A stretch of DNA of 64,000 nucleotides from Levilactobacillus spicheri DSM 15429 (GCF_001435095.1 NZ_AZFC01000026.1:1-64000); one strand, 5' to 3'; shown: positions 1 through 8,862, counted from the stretch's first letter. The notes: generated by a model from the letters alone, not told the origin. Translations and numbers: made by a program.

Positions 1-112
1 GCCCTACACATATTTGGTTTGTCGAAACAATGTTCAGTTTTCAAAGGTCTACCAGTCGTCCGCTCTCACAGACAACTCGAATATCATATCATGTTATCGG
101 CAAGCTTGTCAA
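1..112 (-). promoter_or_regulatory. rRNA operon promoter and leader (leftward)
   Basis: Read on the minus strand there is a consensus -35 TTGACA (107-112), an 18-nt spacer and a -10 TATGAT (83-88). About 40 nt downstream comes CTTTGAAAACT (36-46), which resembles the boxA antitermination element of Gram-positive rRNA leaders, followed by the ACTGAACATTG text typical just before lactobacillar rRNA genes. The rRNA genes themselves would lie left of the window. Nothing further is recognisable between 113 and 364. Confidence 0.6.
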
Positions 113-364
113 CAACTAATTTCGAACGCTTGATTCGAATCAGCCGCTAACGCCCTCATCAACGTATATAACTATACTAACGATTCCCGTTCACGTCAAC
201 TAAAATACTAAAATAAAAGCTATCTTTTTTCAAAGGCATATCTTATAGTCGCTGCCGGCAGAAACGTTGCGAATTGGCCGTGCGTTTCCTCCCGCTTCCG
301 CCGATTCTGTTCGCTTTTATTTTTTGGCCGCCCACCGTGTTGTGCGCCTCCCCCCGGCCCCAGC

Positions 365-414
365 AAAAAAGCAGGTCGGAAATTCTCAGAAAAATCGAGA
401 ATTTCCGACCTGCT
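365..414 (-). terminator. tyrS terminator
   Basis: A perfect 18-bp stem (370-387 with 397-414, 9-nt loop) is followed on the minus strand by TTTTTT. It lies 60 nt past the tyrS stop codon and before the rRNA promoter. Confidence 0.9.
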
Positions 415-473
415 GTTGGCCATTTTTTAAGTGTCCCGCGTAACCGCTAAACGGCCCGCAATTCTTAAAATGC

Positions 474-1733
474 TTAGTCGCTTACCCGGGCTAAGAAGTA
501 ACGCTTCTTCCCCCGCCGAACGATGACGAACTTACCATCGAAGGCGCTGCTTGGGTCAATCTCGGCAGCCGTATCGGTCACCTTTTCCCCGTTGATCCGG
601 ATGGCGCCGTTGGTGACGTCTTCCCGTGCCTGCCGCCGGGAAGATTCGATCTTGGTGGTGTCGACCAGCCATTCCACGATTCCCTGCTTGGCACTCGTAA
701 CCGTCACGGACGGCATGTTCTTGAAGCCTTGTTCGATTTCATTGGCCGTCAATTCCGCCACGTCCCCGGAGAACAGGGCCTTGGTGATGTGTTGGGCTTC
801 CACCACGGCCGCCTTACCGTGCACGAAGGCCGTGACTTCTTCCGCCAACCGCGTCTGCGCTTCCCGCTTCTCGGGATGTTCCGCCACGGCGTCCGCCAAC
901 TTTTGAATCTCGTCTTGGTCCAGGAAGGTGAAGTACTTCAAGAACTTGACCACGTCCCGGTCGTCGGTGTTGATCCAGAATTGGTAGAAGTCGTACGGGG
1001 ACGTCTTCTCTGGGTCCAACCAGACGTTGCCGCCTTCGGACTTCCCGAACTTGGTCCCGTCAGCCTTCAGCAACAACGGAATCGTCAGCCCGTAAACCTT
1101 GGCGTCGGACCCTTCCTGCCGGTGAATTAGGTCGATTCCGGACGTGATGTTCCCCCATTGGTCGGCCCCACCGATCTGCAATTGCACGTCTTCATCCTTG
1201 TACAAGTGTAAGAAATCGATGGATTGCAGGATCTGGTAGGTGAATTCCGTGTAGGAGATGCCGACTTCCAACCGGGACGCCACGATTTCCTTGTTCAGCA
1301 TGGTGTTCACGTTGAACAGCTTCCCGTAATCGCGCAGGAAGTCCAGCAAGGACAGCTTGGACAGCCAGTCGTAGTTGTTCACGATCTTGAAGCTGCCGTC
1401 TTGACCAAAGAGGTGTTCCATCTGCTTGGTCAGGCAGTCCTGGTTGTGGCGCACCTGGTCCATCGTTTGTAATTTCCGTTCCGCCTTTTTCCCGGACGGG
1501 TCACCGATGGAGCCGGTCGCCCCACCGATCACGATGTATGGCCGGTGTCCTGCCAGCTGGAACCGTTTCAGAATCATGAAGGGAATCAGGTGCCCAATGT
1601 GCATCGAGTCCCCGGTTGGGTCGATCCCAGCGTACAGGCCGACCGCCTTTTTGTTGACCAGTTCGGCCAAACCCGCTTCATCCGTTTGTTGGTTAATGGC
1701 GCCCCGCCACTTGAGTTCATCAATAATCGACAT
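474..1733 (-). CDS. tyrS: Tyrosyl-tRNA synthetase
   Basis: This cytoplasmic class I aminoacyl-tRNA synthetase charges tRNA-Tyr with tyrosine in an ATP-dependent reaction. The 419-aa protein has the usual TyrS length. It shows the Rossmann-fold HIGH signature as HIGH (residues 45-48), the tyrosine-pocket text YAGIDPTGDS just before it, the KMSKS-class loop as KFGKS near residue 230, and a C-terminal S4-like RNA-binding domain (about 350-419). The ATG is preceded by a strong AGGAGGA ribosome-binding site. It is monocistronic, controlled by the upstream T-box, and closed by the terminator at 365-414. Lactobacilli can carry more than one tyrS; the Tyr T-box suggests this copy is the housekeeping or amino-acid-responsive one. 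Confidence 0.96.
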   Translation of the reverse strand: MSIIDELKWRGAINQQTDEAGLAELVNKKAVGLYAGIDPTGDSMHIGHLIPFMILKRFQLAGHRPYIVIGGATGSIGDPSGKKAERKLQTMDQVRHNQDCLTKQMEHLFGQDGSFKIVNNYDWLSKLSLLDFLRDYGKLFNVNTMLNKEIVASRLEVGISYTEFTYQILQSIDFLHLYKDEDVQLQIGGADQWGNITSGIDLIHRQEGSDAKVYGLTIPLLLKADGTKFGKSEGGNVWLDPEKTSPYDFYQFWINTDDRDVVKFLKYFTFLDQDEIQKLADAVAEHPEKREAQTRLAEEVTAFVHGKAAVVEAQHITKALFSGDVAELTANEIEQGFKNMPSVTVTSAKQGIVEWLVDTTKIESSRRQAREDVTNGAIRINGEKVTDTAAEIDPSSAFDGKFVIVRRGKKRYFLARVSD

Positions 1734-1760
1734 CTGCTATTCCTCCTAGTTTATCTCAAC

Positions 1761-2012
1761 AAAAAAGTCCCCAACGGCCAATTGGCCATCAGGGACGAAT
1801 TAAAAAATCCGCGTTACCACCCAAGTTGTTGTCAAAGACAACCTCTCGTCATCGTTAACGGAATGACCCGCCGAAAATCTTCGGCCGCTCCCCAGCGTAA
1901 TTCGTGTTATCGGACGTTCTAACTCGCAGCACCGTTAGATCTCTTGACCGGAGCCGAGCACACTACTCAACTGATTCATCGCTTATGCCTATGATGATAC
2001 CGGCGTTGCGGC
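1761..2012 (-). promoter_or_regulatory. T-box leader of tyrS
   Basis: On the minus strand the leader contains the T-box core TGGGTGGTAACGCG (1810-1823). It is followed by a terminator hairpin with a TTTTTT tail (1761-1796), ending 28 nt before the start codon. A TAC triplet (complement of 1897-1899) in GAATTACGC is the likely tyrosine specifier. Uncharged tRNA-Tyr should stabilise the antiterminator and allow tyrS transcription. The specifier assignment is by eye and less certain than the T-box call itself. Confidence 0.9.
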
Positions 2013-2050
2013 GAAAAGTCAATGCACAGTTCGTTCAGGAACCGATCCCC

Positions 2051-3433
2051 CTAAAAGAGGTCGGTCAGGCTGGTCCACACGATCTGACAGTTCAGCACCG
2101 TCAGGACGATCGAGCTGACCCACGCCAGCACCGTCACCCAGGTTTTATTGGCGTACTCGCCCATGATCTTCTTGGACGACGTGAAAATCGTCAGCGGAAT
2201 CATTGAGAACGGCAGGGCGATCGACAGGAAGACCTGCGAGTTCACCAGCAAACGGTCCAGCGCCTGCTCGCTCCCCCCGTAAAGGATCGTACAAATGATC
2301 ACCGGTGCCACCGACAGCAGCCGGGTCACCATTCGCCGGACCCACATCGGAATCTTCAGGTTGATGAACCCTTCCATGATGACTTGCCCGGTCAGCGTCC
2401 CGGTAATCGTCGAGTTTTGCCCGGAGGCCAGTAAGGCGACCGCGAACAGCGTCGATAGGAACGGTGAGGCCACCGCCCCAGCCAGGTGGTGATCCTGCAG
2501 GGCGTTGTACAGGTTGCCAAAGGTTCCCAACTGGTCGACGTCCTTACCGAAGAACAGCGCCGCCCCCAAGAGCAGCAGCAGGCAGTTGATCACGAAGGCC
2601 CCAATCAGCTGGATGTTGGAGTCCCAGGTCGTGTAGGTCACGGCCCGCTTCAGTTCGGCCGGGTCGCTCCGGTCGAACTTCCGCGTCTGGGCAATCGACG
2701 AATGCAGGTACAGGTTATGCGGCATGACCGTCGCCCCCACGATCCCCAGCGCCATGGTCAGCTGACCCGGCCGCAGAATCTCCGGTTGCGGCACGAAGTT
2801 CGCGACCGCCTGGCCCATGTTCGGCTGGGCGATGATCACCTCGTAGGCGAAGACCACCAGGATCACCGTAATCAGGCAGATGACGATGGCCTCGATCTTC
2901 CGAAAGCCCAATTTGGTCAATAATAATAGTAGTAACACGTCAAAAACGGTCAAGGCGACCCCGATGATCAGCGGGATGCCGAACAGCAGTTGCAGGGCAA
3001 TCGCGCCCCCAATCACCTCGGCGATGTCCGTCGCCATGATGGCCAGCTCGGTCATGACCCAGAGCACAAAACCAATGCGTTTCGTCGTGTGGGCCCGCGT
3101 CGCCTGCGCCAGGTCCATCTGCGTCACAATACCCAGTTTAGCCGCCATGTACTGCAACAACATCGCAATCAAACTGGAGATCAGGATCACCGACATCAAG
3201 AGGTACCCGTACTGCGCGCCCCCGCCGATCGACGTCACCCAGTTCCCCGGATCCATGTACCCCACGGCGACCAGCGCCCCGGGACCCGAAAAGGCCATCA
3301 GGTTGCGCCAGAAGCCCTTCCCCTTGGGAATACTGACGGTCCCGTTGATTTCTTCCAGCGACGGCCCGTTGGCGTATCCCGCCAGGCCCTTCGCCGGTTC
3401 CCCCACTTGCTTGGTTGACACGTTATCTGTCAT
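2051..3433 (-). CDS. mntH: Nramp-family Mn2+/H+ symporter
   Basis: This is a plasma-membrane, proton-coupled importer of Mn2+ and other divalent metals. Manganese import is central to lactobacilli, which use Mn2+ against oxidative stress. The 460-aa protein has the Nramp metal-site motif DPGNW in TM1 (residues 61-65) and [10 protein letters not shown] in TM6 (around 238), with about 11 hydrophobic segments. The N-terminal tail of about 45 residues is typical of lactobacillar MntH. It is transcribed alone from a clear promoter (3469-3496). I saw no certain MntR-type palindrome. Lactobacilli commonly have several mntH paralogues, so this may be one of a set. Confidence 0.95.
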   Translation of the reverse strand: MTDNVSTKQVGEPAKGLAGYANGPSLEEINGTVSIPKGKGFWRNLMAFSGPGALVAVGYMDPGNWVTSIGGGAQYGYLLMSVILISSLIAMLLQYMAAKLGIVTQMDLAQATRAHTTKRIGFVLWVMTELAIMATDIAEVIGGAIALQLLFGIPLIIGVALTVFDVLLLLLLTKLGFRKIEAIVICLITVILVVFAYEVIIAQPNMGQAVANFVPQPEILRPGQLTMALGIVGATVMPHNLYLHSSIAQTRKFDRSDPAELKRAVTYTTWDSNIQLIGAFVINCLLLLLGAALFFGKDVDQLGTFGNLYNALQDHHLAGAVASPFLSTLFAVALLASGQNSTITGTLTGQVIMEGFINLKIPMWVRRMVTRLLSVAPVIICTILYGGSEQALDRLLVNSQVFLSIALPFSMIPLTIFTSSKKIMGEYANKTWVTVLAWVSSIVLTVLNCQIVWTSLTDLF

Positions 3434-3468
3434 CGTTAAACACTCCCCTAATTTTCTTGTGTTTCCCT

Positions 3469-3496
3469 ATTATACGGGGGGTGCGATGCCTGTAAA
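3469..3496 (-). promoter_or_regulatory. mntH promoter
   Basis: Minus-strand -35 TTTACA (3491-3496), 16-nt spacer and consensus -10 TATAAT (3469-3474), about 35 nt before the mntH start. The stretch 3500-3690 beyond it holds no recognisable gene. Confidence 0.75.
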
Positions 3497-3691
3497 CCCG
3501 TTTTCCGGTGGCGCCAGGGGGGCTTTCGCTTCACCCCTTAAACCACTTGACGGTCAAATCCCGGCCCGGTCGGCCTGGCCGCGCTTTTTCCATTATTACA
3601 TTACTAATATCAAATTATTAGGCAACTCATATTGCGATGAAATCCCGATGATTTCGGCTTGGCGGCGGCCACGGCCGCCCCGGGCCAACTC

Positions 3692-3728
3692 AAAAAAGGC
3701 CTCCCCCGTGCTGCAATGGGAGAAGCCT
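3692..3728 (-). terminator. Terminator of the MarR gene
   Basis: The hairpin arms AGGCTTCTCCC and GGGGGAGGCCT are followed on the minus strand by TTTTTTG, 30 nt after the MarR stop codon. Confidence 0.85.
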
Positions 3729-3757
3729 CTCGTTTTGATTCATTTATTAGGATGGAT

Positions 3758-4129
3758 TTACCCCTGGGCCGCCCGTTCGAGTCGGGCCAGTGCCTGATGT
3801 AAGATGGTCGGCAACTGGCGCCGAATGATCAGCAACTGCGCCTGCCCCCGCGCGGTCAACGCGAGATAGCGTCGCCGGCGGTCATCCGGGGCCACGTGCT
3901 GGTCCAGGTACCCCCGACGGCACAGGCTGACGACCAGGTTCGACGTCCGGGTGGCCGAAAAACCGAGCTTCTGGGCGACCTGCGCGACCGACAGATGTTC
4001 CACGGCCACGTAGCCAATCACCTGACATTGCGGCAGGTTCAGGTCCAGATCCGCTAGCGGCTGATTATAACAGTGCGTCACCAACCCGTAAATCGCCATC
4101 ACCTTGTTCAAATCATCTTGCTCCGCCAT
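3758..4129 (-). CDS. MarR-family transcriptional regulator
   Basis: A winged helix-turn-helix DNA-binding repressor of about 123 aa, the normal size for MarR. The recognition region reads SVAQVAQKLGFSATRTSNLV (about residues 46-65), followed by a wing with DDRRRRYLALTARG, the conserved MarR 'D-R-R' wing. A GTG exists nine bases upstream, but the GGGGAG ribosome-binding site is better spaced (8 nt) for the ATG at 4129. It is monocistronic, with a perfect cre site next to its -10 box, so it is probably under CcpA carbon control. The target genes are unknown; the neighbouring Mga-like regulator and mntH have separate promoters. Confidence 0.85.
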   Translation of the reverse strand: MAEQDDLNKVMAIYGLVTHCYNQPLADLDLNLPQCQVIGYVAVEHLSVAQVAQKLGFSATRTSNLVVSLCRRGYLDQHVAPDDRRRRYLALTARGQAQLLIIRRQLPTILHQALARLERAAQG

Positions 4130-4165
4130 GGTCCCCACTCCCCACGTTTTGATTCAGCTCATTTT

Positions 4166-4189
4166 TTGTATGCGCTTACAATCATTATA
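4166..4189 (-). promoter_or_regulatory. cre site and -10 box of the MarR gene
   Basis: TTGTAAGCGCATACAA (minus strand, 4166-4181) fits the cre consensus WTGNAANCGNWNNCAW at every position. It lies two bases downstream of a TATAAT -10 box (4184-4189). The -35 is weak. CcpA bound here would block initiation. Confidence 0.7.
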
Positions 4190-4260
4190 CTACGCCACAC
4201 GCATGACGTAGCCGGAATCTGTCCTTCCGGCCCAGATTTTTGGTGAGTGGGTGCCAGCCG

Positions 4261-5727
4261 TTAGTCGGAATGCTGAAAATCCAGGGCGAACAGTGACAGT
4301 TCGTGGTGCCGCAAGGTCTTGATCAACCGGTCGAGGTTTTCCCCGTACTCCAGTTCCTTGATCCAGTGGAAAGTTTCCAGATGATGTTCCTGCGCGTACT
4401 GGTACGCCAGGTCGTCGACGCCGTAGATCACCAGGTAGTTGTCCCGGTGTCGGGGGTCGATGACCATCTGGTCGCACAAAATCTGCAGGTGCACCACGCC
4501 ACCCAGCAGGCGGTTGAAGACGTCGGTCGTGACCCCGACCATGTCGTAGGAGACCAGGATCTCCACCTTGGCCGCGGTCAGGTTCAGTCCGTTGGTGTAC
4601 TTGCTCAGGTAACTTTGGACCAGCCGCAGGTCACTACTGGTGACCAGTTGCGGGTACAGGCGCGCCATGCTGTTGGCAATCGCCGCGGCCGCCGCCGAGG
4701 ACGTCTCGGTCGCCCGGTACAGCGTGGTGATTTCCGGCCGTAAGAGCGGGTCGACCCGGAAGAGCAGCATGAACTGGCACAGCGAGAACAGCCAGTTGGC
4801 AAACCAGTTCTTCCCCTCGGCGTAGTCGGTCAGTTCGACCACCCCGGGTGCCAGGTCATAGTCGCTGACCCGTTGCTTCAGGCCCCGGTACAGGCGTTTC
4901 AGACTATCCGGCCGCAACGCCCGCACGAAGTACGGTGAACTGGTCAGCAGGTAGTCTAAGGTCGCCAGCTCGGTCAGCACCTTCTTCGGCGTGTCCCCCA
5001 GCTGCCGCTGGAAGTTCCGCGCCAAGGCCCGTAAGTCGGTCAGGTGAGCCAACGGCAACCGCAATGGCAGGTACCGGTGCCCCTGCGCCAAGCGAATCAG
5101 CGCGACCCGGATCAGGATATCCCGGTGCTGGGCCAGGCCCGGTGAATCACAGTACAGCTGACTTTCGGTGTAAGTGTCCCGAATCGCCGTGGCCAGGGGC
5201 CGGTAGTCCTGGGGCACGACCGGTAGCTCGCTCAGCTTGGTCATGGTCGTGGTGAACAGCGTCAGGTACAGCAGCTGAATCAGCGCCTCGTTCCCCGTGA
5301 TTTGCAGGGGATTCGTGTTCAACTCCAACTGGTACTGGGCCAGCTGTTCACGCATCGGCCGCATCCGCCGGTTGAACGTCGACAGGCTGATGTTGTGCGC
5401 GTCACACACGTCCTGGGCCCGCTTCTCCGGGGCCATCAACGTGGTCAGAATCGCCTGGTACGGGATACTGTTCACGTACAGCCAGTGCCGGTAGGTATCC
5501 GGACTGACGGACGTGACCAACTCATCCTTGGTCAACTTGGTCGCGGGGGCCAACTTGACTAAGTCACTTCGTAAATTTAACAGGACGTGGTAGGCCTGCG
5601 AATAACTCTCGGCGGTATCGGTCGCAAAATCGGCGAGATTAAACCGGCCCCCTTGATCATTAATGAATGTTAATAACCGAATCTTGCGCGTCGCCTTAGG
5701 CGTTAACATCGCAAAATCAATTTTCAC
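4261..5727 (-). CDS. Mga/AtxA-like virulence-type transcriptional regulator
   Basis: A large cytoplasmic regulator of about 488 aa with the layout of Mga-family proteins. There are two N-terminal helix-turn-helix segments (about residues 15-55 and 95-130, the latter with DVCDAHNISLSTFNRRMR), a long helical middle with PRD-like features (about 170-390), and a C-terminal EIIB-like segment (about 395-490). Family members often respond to sugar phosphorylation by the PTS, but no PTS gene adjoins this one, so the target is unknown. Two GTG codons compete as starts; the one at 5727 is better spaced from GGGGGA than the one at 5736. It is monocistronic. Confidence 0.75.
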   Translation of the reverse strand: MKIDFAMLTPKATRKIRLLTFINDQGGRFNLADFATDTAESYSQAYHVLLNLRSDLVKLAPATKLTKDELVTSVSPDTYRHWLYVNSIPYQAILTTLMAPEKRAQDVCDAHNISLSTFNRRMRPMREQLAQYQLELNTNPLQITGNEALIQLLYLTLFTTTMTKLSELPVVPQDYRPLATAIRDTYTESQLYCDSPGLAQHRDILIRVALIRLAQGHRYLPLRLPLAHLTDLRALARNFQRQLGDTPKKVLTELATLDYLLTSSPYFVRALRPDSLKRLYRGLKQRVSDYDLAPGVVELTDYAEGKNWFANWLFSLCQFMLLFRVDPLLRPEITTLYRATETSSAAAAAIANSMARLYPQLVTSSDLRLVQSYLSKYTNGLNLTAAKVEILVSYDMVGVTTDVFNRLLGGVVHLQILCDQMVIDPRHRDNYLVIYGVDDLAYQYAQEHHLETFHWIKELEYGENLDRLIKTLRHHELSLFALDFQHSD

Positions 5728-5857
5728 ATTGCTCACTCCCCCATCTCGGACGGTCCGGCGTTTCGCTAGAGCCGTCCCTTTTTTAAAGTCTCCTGACTGC
5801 CCACGCGACCGGCCGCAACCCCGTCACGTGAGTGGGTCCCCGCTGATGATAATCAGA

Positions 5858-5886
5858 CAGCCCCCGGCCAAAGTGGTCAGGGGCTG
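5858..5886 (-). terminator. Hairpin downstream of the 80-aa gene
   Basis: CAGCCCC pairs with GGGGCTG and a partly paired interior. It lies 16 nt past the small gene on the minus strand. The U-tract is poor, so intrinsic termination is uncertain. Confidence 0.4.
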
Positions 5887-5901
5887 ACACGCGGTTCCCG
5901 T

Positions 5902-6144
5902 CTATTCGACATCGGTAACGGTGGCGTGCTGCACGTCCAAAGCCGTGAGCGTCTCCTTCAGGATGATCCGCGGATCATCGTACCGAATTGCCGGTAATAC
6001 GCTACTCAGGTAATTGCCCGTTAGCTGGCCGGCCACGATCTCGGGTTCGATGTGGACCTTTCGCCCGTCAGCCAACACCAGCGTGACGTGCTTCCCAGCT
6101 ACCAGCCGGTCAACTAATGGTAACGTTTGAACTTTTTGAACCAT
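5902..6144 (-). CDS. Small hypothetical protein (80 aa)
   Basis: I do not recognise this family. The 80-residue protein is soluble and mildly acidic, with no transmembrane segment or signal peptide. An N-terminal part rich in valine and leucine reads like a small beta-rich fold (HVTLVLADGRKVHIEPE around residues 19-33). A good ribosome-binding site (GGAGGGTGATTGA) precedes the ATG, which supports it as a real gene. It lies between the Mga-like regulator and the divergent exopolysaccharide operon. Confidence 0.6.
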   Translation of the reverse strand: MVQKVQTLPLVDRLVAGKHVTLVLADGRKVHIEPEIVAGQLTGNYLSSVLPAIRYDDPRIILKETLTALDVQHATVTDVE

Positions 6145-6310
6145 TCAATCACCCTCCTATGCGCTTTTCTACATATATATTCTACCACGCCGTCCCCGGT
6201 TTCGTTGGCTCGGCCACTTGCCAACGTACCCACCCGAAAAATGATTCAAATGCAAAAGTTTACGTTTTCCTTATGATTTTTGCGGAACGTATTTTGGCGA
6301 GCGCTTTCCA

Positions 6311-6319
6311 TGCTATGCT
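6311..6319 (+). promoter_or_regulatory. Possible extended -10 of the pga-like operon
   Basis: TGCTATGCT fits the TGN-extended -10 pattern and lies about 57 nt before the start codon at 6376. No good -35 is at the normal distance. A partial cre-like stretch (GAGCGCTTTCCA) overlaps the -35 region but misses too many consensus bases to call. Confidence 0.35.
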
Positions 6320-6375
6320 CTATGCCAGACTGGTTGATGTTATCGACAATTTACAACGGGGAGAGAGAACATACC

Positions 6376-7602
6376 ATGTGGCTAAGCAACCTTAATACTT
6401 TTTTTGTCATCGGCTACCCCATATTCGTGTCCGTTATCTGGATTACGGGGAGCCTCTTTTTTGGCCTTTTTCGCCGGCACCAGCGACTTCGACGGGACCA
6501 TCTGGTTGCCGCCACAGCGCCGTTCGTGTCCATCTTAGTCCCGGCGCATAACGAAGTCGCCACCCTCGAATCGGCGGTGCACTCGTTGGCCAACCTGGAC
6601 TATCCGCACTACGAGGTCGTCCTGATCGACGACTGCAGTACCGACGAGACCCTGGCGATGATGTACCGGCTCAAACAGCAATGGGCCTCACGGTTAGCGC
6701 TCAATATCGTGGCATTGCCGGTCAATCAGGGAAAAGCCAACGCCTTAAATCAGGGGTTTAAGGTCGCCCAAGGGGACTACTTAGTGGCCATCGACGCCGA
6801 TTCCTTACTGGCACCGGACGCCGTCGCCCAACTGATCACCACGCTCCAAGAAAATCCCAACTACGGTGCCGTGACCGGTAAACCGGTCGTGCGGAACCGG
6901 ACCAGCCTCCTGGGCCGGCTACAATTGTTGGAATACGTGGCCGTGATCGATCTGATCAAGAAAGCACAATCGTACTTAACGGGGAGTATCACCACGGTCT
7001 CCGGGGTCCTGGTGGCCTTTCGCCGCGAAGCCCTTACGGCCGTGGGCGGCTGGAATCCGGCCGTGATGACCGAGGACATCGACATCACCTGGCGGATGTA
7101 CCGTCACCACTGGCAGGTCGCCTACGAACCGCAGGCCATCTGCTGGATCCTGGTGCCCGAGCGGTTCCACGGCCTGCTCAAGCAGCGTCAACGCTGGGCG
7201 CGGGGGGGCCTGGAAGTCCTGCTGACCAACTGGCGGGGGCTGTTCAGCGCCCCACTGGGCCAGCGGTGGCTCCTGCTGGAGTCGATTGTCAGCAACGTCT
7301 GGGCCGTTTTGACGGCCTTCGGGATGCTGGTCTACGTCTTCCAGCTGGCCTTCTTGCATTCCTTATCACTGGACGGCAACCTGCTGGTCCTGATGTTCTC
7401 GTTGAACGGCATCCAATTCACCCTGGGCTTTTTGGCCTCCCAGGGCACCGCCCAGTTAGCGGGACCGGAATTACTGTTAGTGCCAATTTACGTACTGTAT
7501 TACTGGCTCATCAACCTGGCGAGCTGTCTGATGGCCATCGGGTCTTACCTGGTCAATCCGCAGCGCTCCGGGACTTGGCGGAGTCCAGATCGGGGGTTAT
7601 AA
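6376..7602 (+). CDS. PgaC/IcaA-like processive glycosyltransferase
   Basis: A membrane GT2 synthase that probably polymerises UDP-GlcNAc into beta-1,6-poly-N-acetylglucosamine. From the ATG at 6376 it is 408 aa, close to IcaA (412 aa); the upstream in-frame extension to 6280 lacks a ribosome-binding site. One TM segment comes first (about 10-30). The catalytic domain follows with LVPAHNE, a DD pair (LIDDCSTD), a DxD motif (AIDADS), the acceptor-site TED, and the processivity motif QRQRW (RWARGG follows). Three to four C-terminal TM helices complete it. The ribosome-binding site GGGGAGAGA is well placed. It is the first gene of a tight three-gene operon whose order matches icaADB. Confidence 0.85.
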   Translation: MWLSNLNTFFVIGYPIFVSVIWITGSLFFGLFRRHQRLRRDHLVAATAPFVSILVPAHNEVATLESAVHSLANLDYPHYEVVLIDDCSTDETLAMMYRLKQQWASRLALNIVALPVNQGKANALNQGFKVAQGDYLVAIDADSLLAPDAVAQLITTLQENPNYGAVTGKPVVRNRTSLLGRLQLLEYVAVIDLIKKAQSYLTGSITTVSGVLVAFRREALTAVGGWNPAVMTEDIDITWRMYRHHWQVAYEPQAICWILVPERFHGLLKQRQRWARGGLEVLLTNWRGLFSAPLGQRWLLLESIVSNVWAVLTAFGMLVYVFQLAFLHSLSLDGNLLVLMFSLNGIQFTLGFLASQGTAQLAGPELLLVPIYVLYYWLINLASCLMAIGSYLVNPQRSGTWRSPDRGL

Positions 7603-7604
7603 CC

Positions 7605-7907
7605 GTGGAAAAACGGGGAAATTTTTCACCAATCATTCGCCGGCACACCAGCTGGCATAGTCGGAGTTTTCGGGGAATCATCTTAGTGCTTTTATGGGGC
7701 TTCATCGCGCTGGTCGTCCTGGCCAACCTGGGCTTTAGCCTGGGCTGGTACAACGACTCACTGGTCAGCCTCTACTTACTCTTTAATCTCAAGATTCACG
7801 GCGATAATCAGCTGCTGCTCTTCATCGCCGTCCTGATCGTGCTGACGCCCATCTACTGTGGGTGGCGCTGGCACCGTCTCAGTCACCACACGGGAGGTCG
7901 CCGATGA
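7605..7907 (+). CDS. IcaD/PgaD-like small membrane subunit
   Basis: A 100-aa protein starting at GTG, two bases after the synthase stop codon, with GGGGG as ribosome-binding site. It has two strong TM helices (about residues 25-45 and 65-88). The IcaD and PgaD families diverge quickly, so the call rests on size, topology and position between a GT2 synthase and a polysaccharide deacetylase. Family members bind and activate the synthase. Its last base pairs overlap the next gene as ATGA, indicating translational coupling. Confidence 0.7.
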   Translation: MEKRGNFSPIIRRHTSWHSRSFRGIILVLLWGFIALVVLANLGFSLGWYNDSLVSLYLLFNLKIHGDNQLLLFIAVLIVLTPIYCGWRWHRLSHHTGGRR

Positions 7908-8794
7908 GTCAACGTCTTCGGCGCGGCCTCCTGACGCTCATCCTACTCGCCGTCGTGCTCGGCGTCGGGTGGACGATCCGTAAACAGGCCGTCGCGCAAC
8001 ACACCATGCAGGAAAGCTACGCCCTGCCGCAACAGTATCAAAAGATGGACCACGGCATCATGGTGCTGTGTTACCACCGGATCCTGGGTAATAACTGGTC
8101 CACGCAGGTCATTCGGGACCTGTCGCCGAACTCCCAGCTGCACGAATTCAACGTGCCGGCTGACAAGTTCGCTGAACAGATGAAGTACCTGCACGACCAC
8201 CACGTCAAGGTCATCTCGGCCGATACCATGGCCCGGATGGTCGAACGACACCAACCAATTCGCGGCAAGTACGCCGTCTTAAGTTTTGACGACATCGACC
8301 GGACCGTGCTGGACCACGCCGTGCCGGTCATGAACCGCTACAAGTTCCCCTTCACAGCCTTCATCATCACGGGGAACACCGGCGAATACCGGGAAGGGAC
8401 GCAACTGGCGACCTGGAAACAGATTCAGGCCGCCCAACGAACGACCGCGGGCCGGATGACGCTGGGGCTGCACACGCACGACATGCACCACTTGAACGCG
8501 CACATGCAGCCGGTCTTCATGCAGCCGCACTACGCCGGCAAGTTCCAGAAGGACTTCGCCATCTCCAAACGGGAGCTGGCCGCCCACACTGGGACCCACG
8601 CCAATTCGTTCGCCTTTCCGTACGGGTCGGGCACGGCGCAGATCGACCGTTTCCTGGCCCAGCAGAAGCTGGCCTGGGTCGCCACGCTGGACACCGGCCT
8701 GGTCACGGACGACACCGACCTGAACGCCACACCCCGGGTCATCGTCAACAGCGACAGCTGGCCGTCCATCGCCAAGTGGTTCAATCATCAATAA
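7904..8794 (+). CDS. IcaB/PgaB-like polysaccharide N-deacetylase
   Basis: A membrane-anchored carbohydrate esterase family 4 enzyme that likely removes some N-acetyl groups from the exopolysaccharide made by the operon. The 296-aa protein starts within the ATGA overlap. It has an N-terminal TM anchor (about 8-26) and the CE4 motifs: VLCYHRI, SFDDID with the catalytic and metal Asp pair (about 140-145), and LHTHDMHH with the zinc histidines. Its length matches IcaB (about 290 aa). The HxTxDMHH spacing suits IcaB more than the peptidoglycan deacetylases. It closes the operon before the bidirectional terminator at 8795. Confidence 0.85.
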   Translation: MSQRLRRGLLTLILLAVVLGVGWTIRKQAVAQHTMQESYALPQQYQKMDHGIMVLCYHRILGNNWSTQVIRDLSPNSQLHEFNVPADKFAEQMKYLHDHHVKVISADTMARMVERHQPIRGKYAVLSFDDIDRTVLDHAVPVMNRYKFPFTAFIITGNTGEYREGTQLATWKQIQAAQRTTAGRMTLGLHTHDMHHLNAHMQPVFMQPHYAGKFQKDFAISKRELAAHTGTHANSFAFPYGSGTAQIDRFLAQQKLAWVATLDTGLVTDDTDLNATPRVIVNSDSWPSIAKWFNHQ

Positions 8795-8848
8795 CATGCA
8801 AAAGCCCCGGCAACGCCATCGAATTGGCGTTGTCGGGGCTTTTGCATG
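8795..8848. terminator. Bidirectional terminator after the pga-like operon
   Basis: A very long stem (8795-8819 with 8824-8848, one mismatch) contains AAAAGCCCCG and CGGGGCTTTT. It ends the rightward operon and could also stop leftward transcription. Confidence 0.9.
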
Positions 8849-8862
8849 TTCATCAAATTAAT

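Noticed and set aside
2880-3797. 305-aa rightward frame over mntH
   Set aside because: It is the reverse strand of mntH and its promoter; it has no ribosome-binding site and a composition typical of a GC-rich shadow frame.
5748-5784. Rightward terminator upstream of the Mga-like gene
   Set aside because: GGACGG/CCGTCC followed by CTTTTTT is formally terminator-like, but no rightward gene ends there; it may be chance.
6290-6312. cre site upstream of the pga-like operon
   Set aside because: GAGCGCTTTCCA resembles half a cre, but at least two fixed consensus bases fail on either strand.
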